Source of the DNA: Mactromeris polynyma
Taxonomy: Eukaryota; Mollusca; Bivalvia; Venerida; Mactridae
DNA length: 64,000 bases
Direction: 5' to 3'
Assembly: GCA_032209605.1 (NCBI GenBank)
Contig: JASFXZ010000001.1
Location: 33,918,619-33,982,618, forward strand
Position 1 is the stretch's first letter, and every line of letters starts with the position of its first letter. The notes under the pieces were generated by a model, which saw only the letters and a program-made list of their open reading frames with translations, ran no database searches and was not told the origin of the DNA. The translations under genes and the position numbers were made by a program. Below are positions 46,926 through 59,651 of the stretch, piece by piece.

Positions 46926-48431
46926 GATGCTTTAAAACATTTTATTAATTATGATGAATGTCGTCATAATCGTGATAATCATAATATAATCGTATAATGA
47001 TATCAAAGTTCTTATCATTGTTCTCTAAGATAAATATCAAATACTTTTCAAAATCATGTTTTACTCCATTTATGTTCAAATCATTCTAGTACAACTATCT
47101 GTAGATACACACAAGCAAACAACATTTCAATTTTAATTGAATGCGATAGTTATTTTGGTACCACTTGAAGTTCTGTTCATAATGAGACATGACAAATTGC
47201 CCAAGTGTTTATAAATGACAAGATAAATGACTTTTCTAAGACAACACTTTATCTGAAACAATTTCAGTGCGATATGTCAGCATTAAGTAATGACTTGCCA
47301 TTTTGTCCCAGAGATGATAGAGCTAAATCTCTGGCATTTCATACACTCACAATACATCTTCCACTAGTGTTTCTCAGATACCTTAGAATAGTTAATAATT
47401 ATTCGTAATTAAATTCACTATACATACGTATAATGACAAAACATGTGTCAGATTGCGAAAACGCTAATTGCGACTAAAATTATCATACGGAAATATGTAT
47501 CGTGTGTGACTGGCTTACCCTATTTTGACCATTTTGTTGATAACATTGAAATTGTATTACACATTTTCGCAAGAAAGATTTAACTCTAAATACAGTTAAT
47601 ATAATAATTAGGACAGACATTTTGATCTAAATATCATATGCCAGAAAGTAAATCAACATTGTCAGAATGAGTGTATAATTGCTACACATTCATCAGACCC
47701 TACATACAGACAACATAAGCACTTGCCCTGTCAATTTTCTTGATTCCGGAAATGATGCTGGAAATAATAATTTGAGACAATTCGGTTTGCGTGTCTTCTT
47801 GTTTTCAGCTCTAGTAATGGGCGTGTTTGTATGCAAACTGCAGCCGATACCGTATGATAAAATTGACGGACATTTCTGCACTATTACATTCTCTCGGTGC
47901 TCTTAAAAGTCAGCGATATATATGCACTAGACTTCTGTAATCTTAGGACAGTTTTTGGACAATAACCAACACACGCTGATGGAATAGTAATGGAACAACA
48001 ACAAGTAATCCACGTAGATCAAACTTATTTCATTAGTTGCTGAATGTTGTATCATTGTATGAATGTAACAAAGTGAAATCGGTCCAATAAACAGCCAGAA
48101 TCAATCTGCATGTCTGTGTTATTTTTTCAGTGTGTTTGCCCTTTGAAACCTGTAATTTATTTTAACAATGTTGTTGATTTTTTCCCCTTAATGTCAATAG
48201 CGTAATAATTTGATGACAATCATGTGTCCAATGCATTCGAACAAATAATAATGCAAATTGTGTATTGTGGGTGACATGGTGGTGCAGTCGGTGAACTTAT
48301 TGAGTCTGATGATACAAGTTGAAGGTGAGGAGATCTATTTAGTTTGACAATCTCACAATTTTAAGAATTATTGTATAATGTGTGGTACGCCTCGGTCATA
48401 ACAAGTAAAACTACGGTTTATTTACTTACTT

Positions 48432-48735
48432 CGACTTATCCTAAATGTGGTATACCATACGTTGGTCCAATATACCGCCAAACTAAAACTCGTGTAACAG
48501 AACATATAAATGAAACATGATATAATAATATATAAGAAATAAAAACAAATATTTAATGACATTTTGAAGTCTCTGGACGCCTGCAGTGCGATGATTCTTT
48601 TTTTCACCCTCTAGAACAAGTACAATACAAGGGTGACGAAACTGTATCTCAAAGATATATCAGCAGGGATTTAACAGAGTAGGAGTGGATAAGGAAAGTG
48701 CAATCTCCCTATCCATTGGGCCTGAATGCCATTTA
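48432..48735 (+). pseudogene. Penelope-like element, GIY-YIG endonuclease remnant
   Basis: Plus strand reads TYPKCGIPYVG then RQTKTRVTEHINE before a stop, the start of a GIY-YIG domain of the Penelope-like type ('C...YVG.T.R.L.TR..EH'). Further on, in another frame, EWIRKVQSPYPLGLNA matches the conserved 'E.WI..L...YP.GLN' end of that domain. Several stops and shifts lie between, so it is dead. GIY-YIG is normally C-terminal to the reverse transcriptase in these retroelements, but no transcriptase precedes it here. Confidence 0.6.
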
Positions 48736-49259
48736 TGAACATGGTAATATCTCTCAAAATAATAATATAGATATTTTTCACTGGCACATACACGGACAAC
48801 ACCGTATAAGATCACATGGTAATCGGATTAATGAAAATACCAGACGAAATCGAAAATATGAAATTATATGAGTATCAGAGATTATATGATAAAAAGTCAG
48901 GCAGACATAATACTCGTATACTTAGCAAATATGTCTCACTACCTGAATCATCTCTTAAAAACTGGACGTTGTTGCTGATAACAAATTCACATGATCAAAC
49001 TCTCTTTATGACACAGCAACTTTACTTCAACCATATTCACATCATTTCTTGCGTCATCGTATAGATAGTGATATTTTTTCTGTGTTTTACTAATGACTGA
49101 ATTGATTGTATTGACATACTAAGTATATTAATACATCTGTAATCTCTTAATACCTTTATATATATTTTCATAAAATCGGAACTACCTATTATTTCTCATA
49201 TACAACAAACATATACGACAGTTAACTCCAAATACCTCTGAAAACACATCTGGGTATCA

Positions 49260-49760
49260 TGAAGAGAACCTTTCTAACTGTCTATATAAACATACAGGAC
49301 AAATAATTGCGGACAACCTTAAGATAATATCTTATAATAGTGTTAAAAAATAAATCCTAAATATTGATACCCTACCAAGATAGATTTCTACTAATGTAAC
49401 GAACATATCATTGACTCTCCTAACAGTTATGCAAATACATGATGTAAAGGGAACACGCCGATGCCAATGCACTTACTTCCTGGAAGAACCAAATTGTACA
49501 CATTTTGGATAAAAAAATAAGGTATCATTAATCGAATTTAGCTCTCTTAACTAAAGGTCCTAAAAGTGAACTAAACCGTAAAACAGCATGCAGGCGTGGT
49601 CCATCGTCTGCCGAAGATATAATTGACAACCACAACTCAGAATTGTCTCAATTTAATGCTGATGTTACATACAAATGCAATAACTATGTATTGGTTACCT
49701 AAGCTACACAAAAAATATATAAGGTGAGGTGTATTGCTCATGCTAGTTTCACTATACGCT
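49260..49760 (+). pseudogene. Penelope-like element, N-terminal and RT-entry remnant
   Basis: A segment with YKHTGQIIADNLKIISYNSV (about 49285) resembles the 'G.I.TGDL.I...' region upstream of the reverse transcriptase. At ~49688, MYWLPKLHKKYIR and, after a shift, VRCIAHASFT match the 'YWLPKLHK.P...R.I..S' entry motif of the transcriptase. Stops and frame changes throughout. Same strand as, but downstream of, the GIY-YIG piece, so the two come from different copies or a rearrangement. Confidence 0.55.
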
Positions 49761-49769
49761 CCACACAGC

Positions 49770-51150
49770 GCTTTGATTCCACTACCGTTACATTCACCCG
49801 CTGCTGTATTACCCAGTATATTTTGATATTTGACCTTACGAAATCACCGTTCGTTCCTGATACTAAATGCCATTGGTCGACACGATCACGTGACTACTGA
49901 GTTTATTATAGATGGGTATTTTCTAGTGTTAAACCAATAAAATGTGTACGCAGTGTACAGCCTTTCGCGTCGAAGGAAAGTTTGAGTATCTAGCTTATCG
50001 GTTTTTTAGTTCATGTCATTAAAAGTATAGCACTTACAGAAGGCAGTGTTTCGTTCATTCATCGAGGTTTGTACGGATATTATAAAAAAGCGTGGCGAAT
50101 CTGATTAACAAGATTCCAAGTAACGATATGATGCATTTCAAAATATACACAGATTCCGCCCGTACAGTTGTTTAAATGACCTTAAATCACTACACATTTA
50201 CAGGCATCGGAATAATTTTGGCATGCCGACGAAACGATAGTCATTTACGTTGTATTTATTTAGTTTTTCTAGCAATTTCCATAGCCACAGCGGCATTTCT
50301 ATGACAGTGAAAGCTGTCTATGCAATGCACACTCGCATAAAGTTTATTTACACATGTTTACTGTCCTACATTTGGGACATTAGCGAGTCGTTGTAAGTGG
50401 CTCGCTGAGTGGCTGTGGATGCATGTCGACTCGCCTGTCTAAATATAGAAAATATCAGTCATGCGGGAGTTATAAAGCAGAGGGTGATTATGAAGGTATC
50501 GGAATACGCGCCCGATGCTAAAGGAGAGTAGTTTCACTACTACATAACTTGCTAAAATTTTAGTGCCTATTAAATCTGAAGTTATCCAATTCTGCAATAC
50601 AACATTTGCAAGTTCTTGCGTAAACCTTTATCTAAAAAAATACGTTAACGTGATGATTAAGACTTCGAGATTATATATCAACTTATCACTAGACGGAGAA
50701 ATCCCAAGAGCACCTTCTTATCGCGAATATATTTCTCAACCTATCAGATTTGTGCGCTACAATTGTAACCTAGAGGACTTTAATGATCGAATTTTTTTTT
50801 CTTCCAACAGCCTAACTTCTTAAACAATAGTATCGTGATCATAAAATATGTACAAGCTACTTGCTATGAAAATACACTTATTATTAATTTTAAACCAAAG
50901 AAACAAGTGTATAATCTTGTTAGATTCTTGTTAGCCAAACCAATTAATTATTGAGATCTTTATATAAAATTCGCAAAAGTGTTGTAATTTTGATCAGTTA
51001 TTTGTTAAACATTTAAAAATATAAGAGAACGTTATAAATGTGACATAATAAAGACTTCCGCCTGTAAGATTCTAAATAAATCAACTATTGACACATTTTC
51101 GCATATTTTCAACACTAAATGAATTTATAATTCTAAACCATATTTGGTAT
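49770..51150. other. AT-rich stretch, nothing recognised
   Basis: A plus-strand open frame at 50563-50823 has no recognised domain or splice context. Confidence 0.4.
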
Positions 51151-51151
51151 G

Positions 51152-51264
51152 CAGGGCCGTAAATTACATGGAGGCATGTAGGCAGTTGCCTCCTATTGCG
51201 GGCTGAAAAAAAATCATTTTTTGTCTAAAAAGGGTCCTTCCAGGGGAGGCAATTTACGGCCCTG
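51152..51264. mobile_element. hAT-like MITE
   Basis: Terminal inverted repeats CAGGGCCGTAAATT and the complement AATTTACGGCCCTG delimit 113 bases. The interior has another complementary pair around GGAGGCA...TGCCTCC and an A-rich stretch. A five-base direct repeat GTATG flanks it (51147-51151, 51265-51269). The CAGGG terminus suggests hAT; eight-base duplications are usual for hAT, so class is tentative. Confidence 0.7.
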
Positions 51265-51754
51265 GTATGGCAGGATATGTCTGACAGATAAATGTCTTGA
51301 CGTAGTAGTACTGCCTTTGGGACTTTGTCGGCATTATCTCCTGCTGTAGAAAATAATTTCATTTTATACTTTACATCATTTTGTGTCAGCGATAAATATC
51401 TATCTATATGATTGTTTCATAGCAAAACTATGTATGGACGTAAAGTTGTTTGGTTTTCAATGTATGAATTTACATTTTAATTTTTGTCTTTTTCTTAATT
51501 TCCTCATCCCTGTTACCAGTATTTAAGGTGTGTAAATATTTAGTCCCCTTATCATGTTACCTTTGTCTAAGGTTATTTATTTCGCTAGATTGTGTTGTTC
51601 TCTGGCATTCTGATATAAATCATGTAATTATTGAGAACATGACAGAATGAGGCTGCTTGCTTACTTAGTACTTATAAATTTACCGTGTGGGTTTTTATTG
51701 TGTGGGTTATGGTTAAGTGATTTTATGGATTACTAACGGCCTACGTTGTCAATT

Positions 51755-51815
51755 CTTAATTTGTGAGGTAAGCTAGCTGTTAAATCGATTTAACCCCCAG
51801 TATTTTACTGAAAGT
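51755..51815. repeat. Inverted match to 55380-55440
   Basis: GAGGTAAGCTAGCTGTTAAA, the palindromic TTAAATCGATTTAA and CCCAGTATTTTACTGAAAGT recur in reverse complement at 55380-55440, and the homology extends ~80 bases further to the left. Part of an interspersed repeat in opposite orientations. Confidence 0.7.
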
Positions 51816-54429
51816 AACAATGCTGTAAATCTATATGTTTTTATGCAGATATTAAGTTCCACTTACCCCTTGTCCAATGCATTGGCTTGATATAATGTTC
51901 CGTGTTCTTTTCTTAGCTTGACACTTCATGTTACTTTTTATTGTCCCCTTCAATTCTCAAAGATTGTATTCGACATTCGGCCAGAAAATATCACAATTCC
52001 GTTTTCCTGTAAATGTTTGCCCCTACACTTACTCATCTTCTGATGTTCCGTATGCTAATGTTTCAATGGGATCTGTGTGTGGAAGAATTTTCTTGTTACA
52101 GCGGCGTGACAACTTAATCCTTCCTTAATTATAAGGTGGTTATTGAATACGGCAGTACTTTATGTTTGATGTGCAATTGGCTGACAAGTGTGAACTAAGG
52201 ATGGGACATAATCAAAAAGGTAACGATCATATTTGACAGAATAATACAATATGTCGCATAGGTGGTACAATCGCACCACAACATATTTTGAGCAATTCTG
52301 CAGAGGGTAAAACTAAATGTATTGATAAAATGTGCTTAAAGGCACCAAATGTCTGGATGCGCCGGGACCATAGCATTATTTGTAACATTCAGTAAGAACA
52401 TTTTTCCTGAACGCAAAGCTATAAACCTTCGTTGCAAAGCAGATGAACGCTAAAATTGAAAACTCCCATGAGGCTGATAAACAAAAATACTACAAAAGGA
52501 GATTATATGAAGCTTTGTCTTGAAGTTACCTCATAAATCTATCAATTAATGAACAGTAAACAAATTGTTGATTGATTAAACATCGACACTAAATATATAT
52601 GTTGATTTTTTACATGTAATAACTCTTGGAGATATTAAATTAGAAAATCTATAAAAGAACTTTCGTATCTTCACATGTCTCTATGGATAAAACAAATGTG
52701 CGAGAACTTCGAGAATATCATGATTTAAGAACTTAGTTATGAAACGGGTTTTTCGTATTTACGCTGTCCATTTTATTGCATGCACCAAACATCCATTCCC
52801 CTAGTTATGTTTTGGCTCTTATCGTTCCAATGCAGTACTCCTTTGTTCACCCCTCATTTGAATTTTGTTTTGAGTCTCTTTTGCCAGTGTAATCGTATCT
52901 TTAACTGATTTTGACGTGACTAAGCGCTTTGTTTGAGACACATCTAGCTTGACTTCTGTATACTACATTAGAAATTGACAATCGTGAACTCTTTGGGTTA
53001 GCAGGGAAATCGTCGTCGTTCAATCAACATCTCTTTTAATTGTACGCGAACCACATGAATAGCAAGAGCGCTGCTGGTTTTTGGCAACAATAAGCGAATG
53101 TGTACTGCACACACAACACTTACAAGTCATTTTCTTGAATGCGGTGGGTCTTTTCGCTCTAGTATTTATAATGAAATACATTATCGACATGCATTGTGTA
53201 CGAACACGAATACTAACACCCGTTGCTCTGCATTCCTACCCAAAGCCAATGTTTTATAGGAAATAGCAAAGAAATTACTTGTCTAGACAATTGTGATGTT
53301 TGTTCACGTATTGAATTTATGTTTGAATCTAAGATTATTCTAATGCAACAATTTTCTATCATAAATATTCAAAAATTCACTCATTTTACTGTTATTGTGG
53401 ACGTTTAACATCTACGTGCCATCTCTGTAAAGTTTTCTTCAGATCTGTACGGGACGTACTAATGTTCTAATTCACTCCGTGTGTACTGTTATAGTGGTCG
53501 TTTAACCGCTACGTGTCACGAATTTAAAAATATTCTTCAGATCTGTACGGGACGTACCGTACACCAAGTTACTTGTATATCCGTTAACATTGTTCACATA
53601 ATGACGCCTCTCTGTGTGTACCTCATGGCCTGTATGGTCTTGTTTTACGGTAAATATGAATATAATATGTCATTAAATTCAATGTTCTGGTCATGGAATA
53701 TTTAAATTTTGAATGTTCTTTCTAAAACTTTACCTGATTTAACTGATGTTAAGCGACAGTATCGTGCTAACTAAGATTTTGATAATTATTATGATGCGTG
53801 ATAACATGGAAGATGCAATGGCAATCCACAATTCTTCATATGCCTTTATGGAACGATAACATTTTAATGTTGGTCTCAAAAGTGGTATATGAATCTGAAT
53901 GGCAGAAGGTTGTACAAGATATTTGAAATAAACCGGCAATTAAATAACCATAATCTTAACAAACAAGTTATCAACAACGGAGTGGTACCGACGGGCTCCA
54001 AACAGCGATCGTCTCATAACTGTTCAATTGAATAGAAAGTTTATTTATGCCTGTAATTCTTTCCTCGGCTACTCTATGTCCTGAATGAAAAGAACATGGT
54101 AAAAATACTAATACAATATTTTTTCTAAACAATTAGATTTACGTATATACAAATAGGACTTGACTAAAACAGTATTGACCAACCTCTAATAACTCTCTCA
54201 CCCTCTCCCTCTTTGCCTTCAGTGCTTGACTTTGTTACACTGAAAGATGTGTCTACATCATAATATTAATTTATCTGTCTCCCATCATCTATACCAAAAT
54301 TAAACGAGCCATTTTTGTTATGAATAAATAAGTTCAAGCACGATATGAAGATATCATGTATAGGTTTTCCAGCTCGTACAAATTGTATTTCACTGTTATT
54401 TGTATTACAACTAGAAAATCTCTCCTGCA

Positions 54430-54830
54430 AATATGCTATTATACACATTTAGTGACCAGTTAATGTCCATAGTCTTCAAACGACATATCTTCCTAAACCG
54501 CTTGGCCAATTATGATGAAGCTTTGCAGGGAATTTCTTGCGTGAAGGTCTTCCAAATTTGTTCAAATAATTCCATGATGTCAGAACGCTGGTTGCTATGG
54601 CACCCGAAGGGAATACCTTCTTGACCAAAACCACAAGACCTAGAGCATTAATATTTGTCATGTAGCACCATCAAGTAGTCCTCAACCAACTTTGTTCAAA
54701 ATATGTCCTTGTGTTCTATAGCAGTCCCACCCCGGGGTTTCATAGTATCACATTGATTTATAGAAGAAGGAAAACTTCGAAAATCTTCTTTTCTAATTCA
54801 TGCATGGTGACTCATGTGAGCGATCTATGG
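54430..54830. repeat. Unclassified dispersed-type repeat
   Basis: Contains CCGCTTGGCCAATTATGATG and CAGTCCCACCCCGGGGTTTC followed by ATTGATTTATAGAAGAAGG, phrases I recall as recurrent in bivalve sequence; this is memory, not a search. It lies inside copy 2 of the long repeat and has no counterpart in copy 1. Confidence 0.3.
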
Positions 54831-55011
54831 CCGTCTTAGCCCACATGTAAGTTCTGAACCTCTACCGTTATACCGATTGCTCATAGCTGATACTCATTCC
54901 TCACTTGTAGTCGGCCCCGTTAGTCAATCAGTTGAGCATTCGAATGCACGTCTGAGGTCGCAGGTACTCCGTGGCAATGTTATAGGAATAAAATAAATTA
55001 AAACATAAATT

Positions 55012-55745
55012 GCTACTACAGGGAACGCCACATACATCAGACAGTGCATCCCCACACAGACCTCCGGGAAAACAACAATCCATAAAACATAAGGCTCTTG
55101 AGGAGGTTAAAGTGTACGTTAGGGAACAGAGTCGCAAGGGCTGGCCTGGCAGACCATAAGGAATAACTAGGAGAATCAAAGAGGACAAACAGTGAAGGGG
55201 GGATTAATGGATGGACGAGATCACAGGACAAGTCAAGACAGCTGGCATCAATAGGCCGAAACTGGGCAGAAAATGGCATGAATACTATATAAAGTGAACG
55301 AATTGTACAGGGGAAAGGGAAATATAACATACATTCAAAACACAAAAAGAAATAATAACCATACAGCGAATTACAGTCTTGTAACTGTCAGTAAAATACT
55401 GGGGTTTAAATCGATTTAACAGCTAGCTAACCTCACACTTAATCGGTGAATGGTCATAAATTTATAACGTACAAATCTACAAACAATCCGACTAAGTCGG
55501 TAGCAACTAATCCATAAAAAAAACATTATTCAACTTAACTAATGGTAATATGTAAAATGAAATCAAATAACTAAAAGAGAAGGAATAAGTTGCTACAGGG
55601 AACGCCACATACATTCGACACTGCATCCCCACACAGACCTCCGGGAAAACAACATACCATAAAACAAAACGTACTTGATGAGGTTAAAGAGTACATAAGT
55701 TAGGGAACAGATGCGCAAGGAATGGCCTGGCAGACCATAGGATAA
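55012..55745. repeat. Two ~170-base direct repeats, 575 bases apart
   Basis: The first copy (55012-55185) and second copy (55587-55745) share CAGGGAACGCCACATACAT, CATCCCCACACAGACCTCCG, GGAAAACAAC, TTAGGGAACAGA and GGCCTGGCAGACCATA. Between them lies the segment that is inverted relative to 51755-51815. This could be LTR-like ends of a small element or a simple tandem duplication; no retroviral-type coding sequence or primer site is seen. Minus-strand open frames across it look incidental. Confidence 0.75.
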
Positions 55746-57529
55746 GACAAAAAGTGACACAATTTAAATAAATTCACACAAATTAACGCCAGACTATATA
55801 TTAAGGAACCATAACTATTGTTTGAAACTGTATCAATATATAGAAGAGATAGAAATTGTCGTTGTCGTTAAATGACGTAGCGATGTATACAGGCATGAAA
55901 CGACGTCAAAATAGAAACGGGCGCTGGTAGAAAGAAGCCCGTTGGTGCGGGGAAAACACCTACGAAACATTTCGGGTCGATGAGGTATGAGGGCAAATGT
56001 CTATCGGAATGGGGAAGTAAGGTATTGTCTAGCTGGCAGTCAAAAACAACCATGGAGAACCAAGGGACAACAAGGAAGGAAGGGATTGAATGGATGGAAT
56101 TGACCATTGGACAAACTAAGACAGGCAGTGGCCATGGCCTAAATGTGGGAGACAAGAATATGATATCAAATCAGAAAACTGCATATGGGGAAAAGGATCT
56201 TAAAATACCCATTCGTCCTTCACCTCAGATTAAAATAGGAAGTTGTCTGTTGCATGCGGCGCCAGTGATGACAAAACATGGCCGATAACAAATAGATGCA
56301 AGTGAATGTGATATGCAATAGCACATGGAAATGTGTACTTTTTGTGACTGGTTTTGCTGGGTCATATTTGACCATTTACTTGAAAATTACTTTATTACAT
56401 ACTTTTGCCGATCGGGCGAACAGACAAGTGACATACAGCCAGTTTACTGCCCATTTACCGAACGTAATTTTCTTATAACAACTCTTGGATAACAACCAAC
56501 ACACGTTGATGGAATAGTAATGGTCAGACAACCAGCAATCCACGTAGATCAAACTTATTTCATTAGTGGTGATTGTCATATCATAATGAAAAATCGGTCC
56601 ATTAAACAGTCAGAATCACTCTGCATGTCTGGATTATTTTTGCAATGTGCTTGTCCGGCGAAACCCATAATTTATTTAGAAAATGTTGTTGATTTATTCT
56701 CCCTAAATGTCAATAGCGTAATAACTTGACAATCATGCATTCAAACCAATAATTATGAAAATCCTGTCATAGCAACATTTGTGTCATTGTATTGTGTGTG
56801 ACGTCCTGTTGCAGTCGGGAAACTTATTGAGAAGGTTTATGGTATAAGACGTCGATGCAGAGCTCCGAGCACTGTCTATGATTAGCAATTTTACAATTTT
56901 AAGAATTTATTTCCATATCGTCATGTATTTTATCATTGCGTAAGAAACCGAACTATATTACTACTCCACAACTCGGTAGTACATGCATTAACAGTAGGTT
57001 GTTTCGATTATGTACATAAGTACACAATTTGCACGGATCTCATTTGACCAGTGAATGAGGTGAATAGGGACTCCTTGTAAAGACCATCATTTCATTATGC
57101 CTTTGCTACCAAAACAGACAACACATCTTTGAGTTATATTGATACATATTGATGTTAAAGAATCCTTGAACCTTGTATGAACTCATCCAAAATCTAATCA
57201 TAAACATGCTTGTAAGATTTAATTACAAATCATTGTAAGGGAACATTTGAACATTTCGTTGAACAGCAATCAAATACAAACAGCATTCCTCATACATCCA
57301 AACAATACATATTACGAAGAAACTTCGTTCTGGCATATTAGAGGCATAGCCGTTACACAAGGAATTATGTTCGATGTATGAGAATGAGGAAGGAAAGTTT
57401 CGTCCAATTTTGCGCTGGTCTTGTGACATTTGGCCAGTGAGACTGGCTATTTAAAGTTTTCGGAAATAATGCCAGAGGAAAATATTGAAACAAATAGCTC
57501 TTTCTGACATGGCATTCTTTTTAAATATA

Positions 57530-58030
57530 TGAGAAGCTCGATAAAACATCCTGTGAGGTTCTATGCGTGGCTTTGCCCTTCGTATGTGGCATTTTTTGCT
57601 CGACTTCATTCGTCATTCATTTTTATCTGATCAACAAAACTCAATGAACTCGATTATGAGTATTTCTGCAAACATTAATTATCTTAATCGTGTACATGTA
57701 TGAAAGAGAATTCATTTAGATTTTTTTTTTGTTTTACTCAATTTACTTTCAATGTATTCTATAATACATCGCTTTGGTTATAGTTATGCACAATCAAACT
57801 AAAATAATAATTTATTATAAAATGCTATATGTTTTGGTACCACTTGAAGACGGTCTAAGAACTTACGTTCGATAAAACATCATGCGAGATATTAAGTGGG
57901 TGGCTGTGCCTTCTGTATGTGGCATTTCCTGCTCAACTCTATCTTTCAATTTAATATATTTAATAACGTCAACAAATAACTATTTGAACGCCAATGATGA
58001 GCATATCTGTAAACACTAATCACAATGTCA
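57530..58030. repeat. Diverged tandem duplication, ~330-base unit
   Basis: CTCGATAAAACATCCTGTGA / TTCGATAAAACATCATGCGA and CTTCGTATGTGGCATTTTTT / TTCTGTATGTGGCATTTCCT pair up at ~330-base spacing. TTTTGGTACCACTTGAAG between them also occurs at ~47153, linking this stretch to the long-repeat family but in a different order. Confidence 0.65.
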
Positions 58031-58940
58031 TGTTTGAGATATAATATAACGACATACATAATTACGAAACGATTAAAATCCGATTAAGAAATGTTGTGTG
58101 AGATCAGTTTAAGCATTTAGATGATAGATTCAACAGTTTTATGTGAAATTTAAAGAGTGTTTGAATTATTTACTGGCACATTAGCAAACATGATTATTAT
58201 AAATCCTGTATACAAATACCGTAACATTACAAAGCAGCACGATCTTCATGATAGCTCAGCGTTGAAAAATGAAACGATGCATTTGTTGACAAATTAAACA
58301 TTTTCTGTTTTAAGTATTTGACACGAGTTACAGAATAAATGAAACGGAACAGACCCGGAACAGACCCGTTCATATCAACTGCATATTTCAGTCAGATGTT
58401 GTTTAAAGGTCGGGACTGGCCATTAAGAAAATACGGACTCTATCAAGTAACATTGCTTCAAACGGACGGGAGTGCTTTTCCGTCGGCCCGCAGTGATTAT
58501 ATTCCATTCCATTTAAATAACATTCAAAATCTCATGGTCATCTAAAACCATTTTCTTGTTTAATTAATATCCAGACAACCACAATTCCCAAGTCCCTACG
58601 TATTAGGCCCCATTACCGCTAGAAAATTAATTAGCAAATGATCAATTTATCACCAGCAAAACTTGACGTTTAATTATCTTATGTAGATGAATTAAATAAA
58701 TGCAATACGTCTTTTTATCGTACAAGTTAAGCGGATGTGTCAAGGAAGTGATTGGTAAATCCGCAGCAATGCGCAGACAGTTTCTAAAATAGCAATCAAG
58801 ACGATTACGTAAGTACGGCAAAAGAATCTCGTAACGACGATTTAAAGTCACATTTTCTCAGGAACCAGAGTAAGAAAATCATTCTTAACAGGCTATTGAG
58901 CACTGACCACACATTCCTGTACATTTCCCTACATACTTTT

Positions 58941-59250
58941 AAACAAGAAATATCTTGAAAAAAGCTGGTTGGCGCAATTTGAAGGTAAAGATCTGTTGTG
59001 AAACATAAACAAATGCCGGGATGTTACGATTGCTGGTAACTCCAGATCCAAAATGGTAATTTTAACCGATATTCAGTGGATTTAGGTATGGTAACGTACC
59101 TTTTATCGAAAGGCTAACCAATCCGCGTCAATGTTACAAACGTTGTTCGGTTGAAGAAAAATTGCCTTGGTTGTTAACGTAAGATTTGATTGGGTTACAC
59201 AGCTCTGATATGCAAATAGCAAAACTATGTTAGTACGGCTGCGCCGAAAA
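58941..59250 (+). repeat. ~310-base interspersed element, copy 3
   Basis: Same orientation as 17319-17640, starting AAACAAGAAATATCTTG and ending GTACGGCTGCGCCGAAAA. Internal block CTAACCAATCCGCGTCAATG is identical to copy 1. Confidence 0.8.
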
Positions 59251-59651
59251 AGAGGTTACGTACACCGTTCTTAGAGAATACATATAGGGAGCGTGATCAG
59301 GTTCAGATACAGTAACGTCCATAACGACATGCACTGGTGACAGATTGAAATGTCGGATGAAGCAGGTTGTTGGTTGTAGCAGATTTTCAAAAAATATGTT
59401 CTGTTCCATTTTGGTGATTGGGAAGTAATCAGTTTCAGTTAAATATTTCTTTCTGAATTTATTTAGATTACTTTCGTTATGAAGCTATAAATTACGATTT
59501 GTACAACTAATAACTGTTACTTACCGGGACAACTTTTATACATAGGCAACAATTATAATCTTCAGTTGAGAATAATTATATACCTGTCCATTTTTATAAA
59601 AAATCAATTAGTGTCCGATAAAGGGGAGCGAGTTACATATGATTAGCGTTA

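Larger units (their letters stand above)
44600..48400 (+). mobile_element. Long diverged repeat, copy 1
   Basis: Collinear in blocks with 52500-56950. Shared segments include GTATCTTCACATGTCTCT, AATTTATGTTTGAATCTAAG, CAGATCTGTACGGGACGTAC, ATCCACGTAGATCAAACTTA and CTGCATGTCTG. The best preserved block is 45690-45900, where a frame ending in HFTVIVDV is conserved in both copies. It is interrupted by the ~310-base element (44854-45164) and differs by indels, including ~250 extra bases at ~47590-47935. Ends and class are undetermined; no transposase or reverse transcriptase is seen inside. Confidence 0.65.
52500..56950 (+). mobile_element. Long diverged repeat, copy 2
   Basis: Partner of 44600-48400, collinear in blocks, with the same HFTVIVDV-ending frame (53223-53408). 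A ~95-base internal duplication is unique to this copy: GATCTGTACGGGACGTAC occurs at both ~53443 and ~53538. It is interrupted from ~54.45 to ~56.3 kb by other repeat material, including the 55.0-55.75-kb direct repeats. It ends with the same tRNA-like tail (GCAGTCGG.AAACTTATTGAG) seen at ~48290. Confidence 0.6.

Noticed and set aside
55868..56288. Frames on both strands of ~100 codons
   Set aside because: They overlap antisense to each other within repeat material and have no homology.
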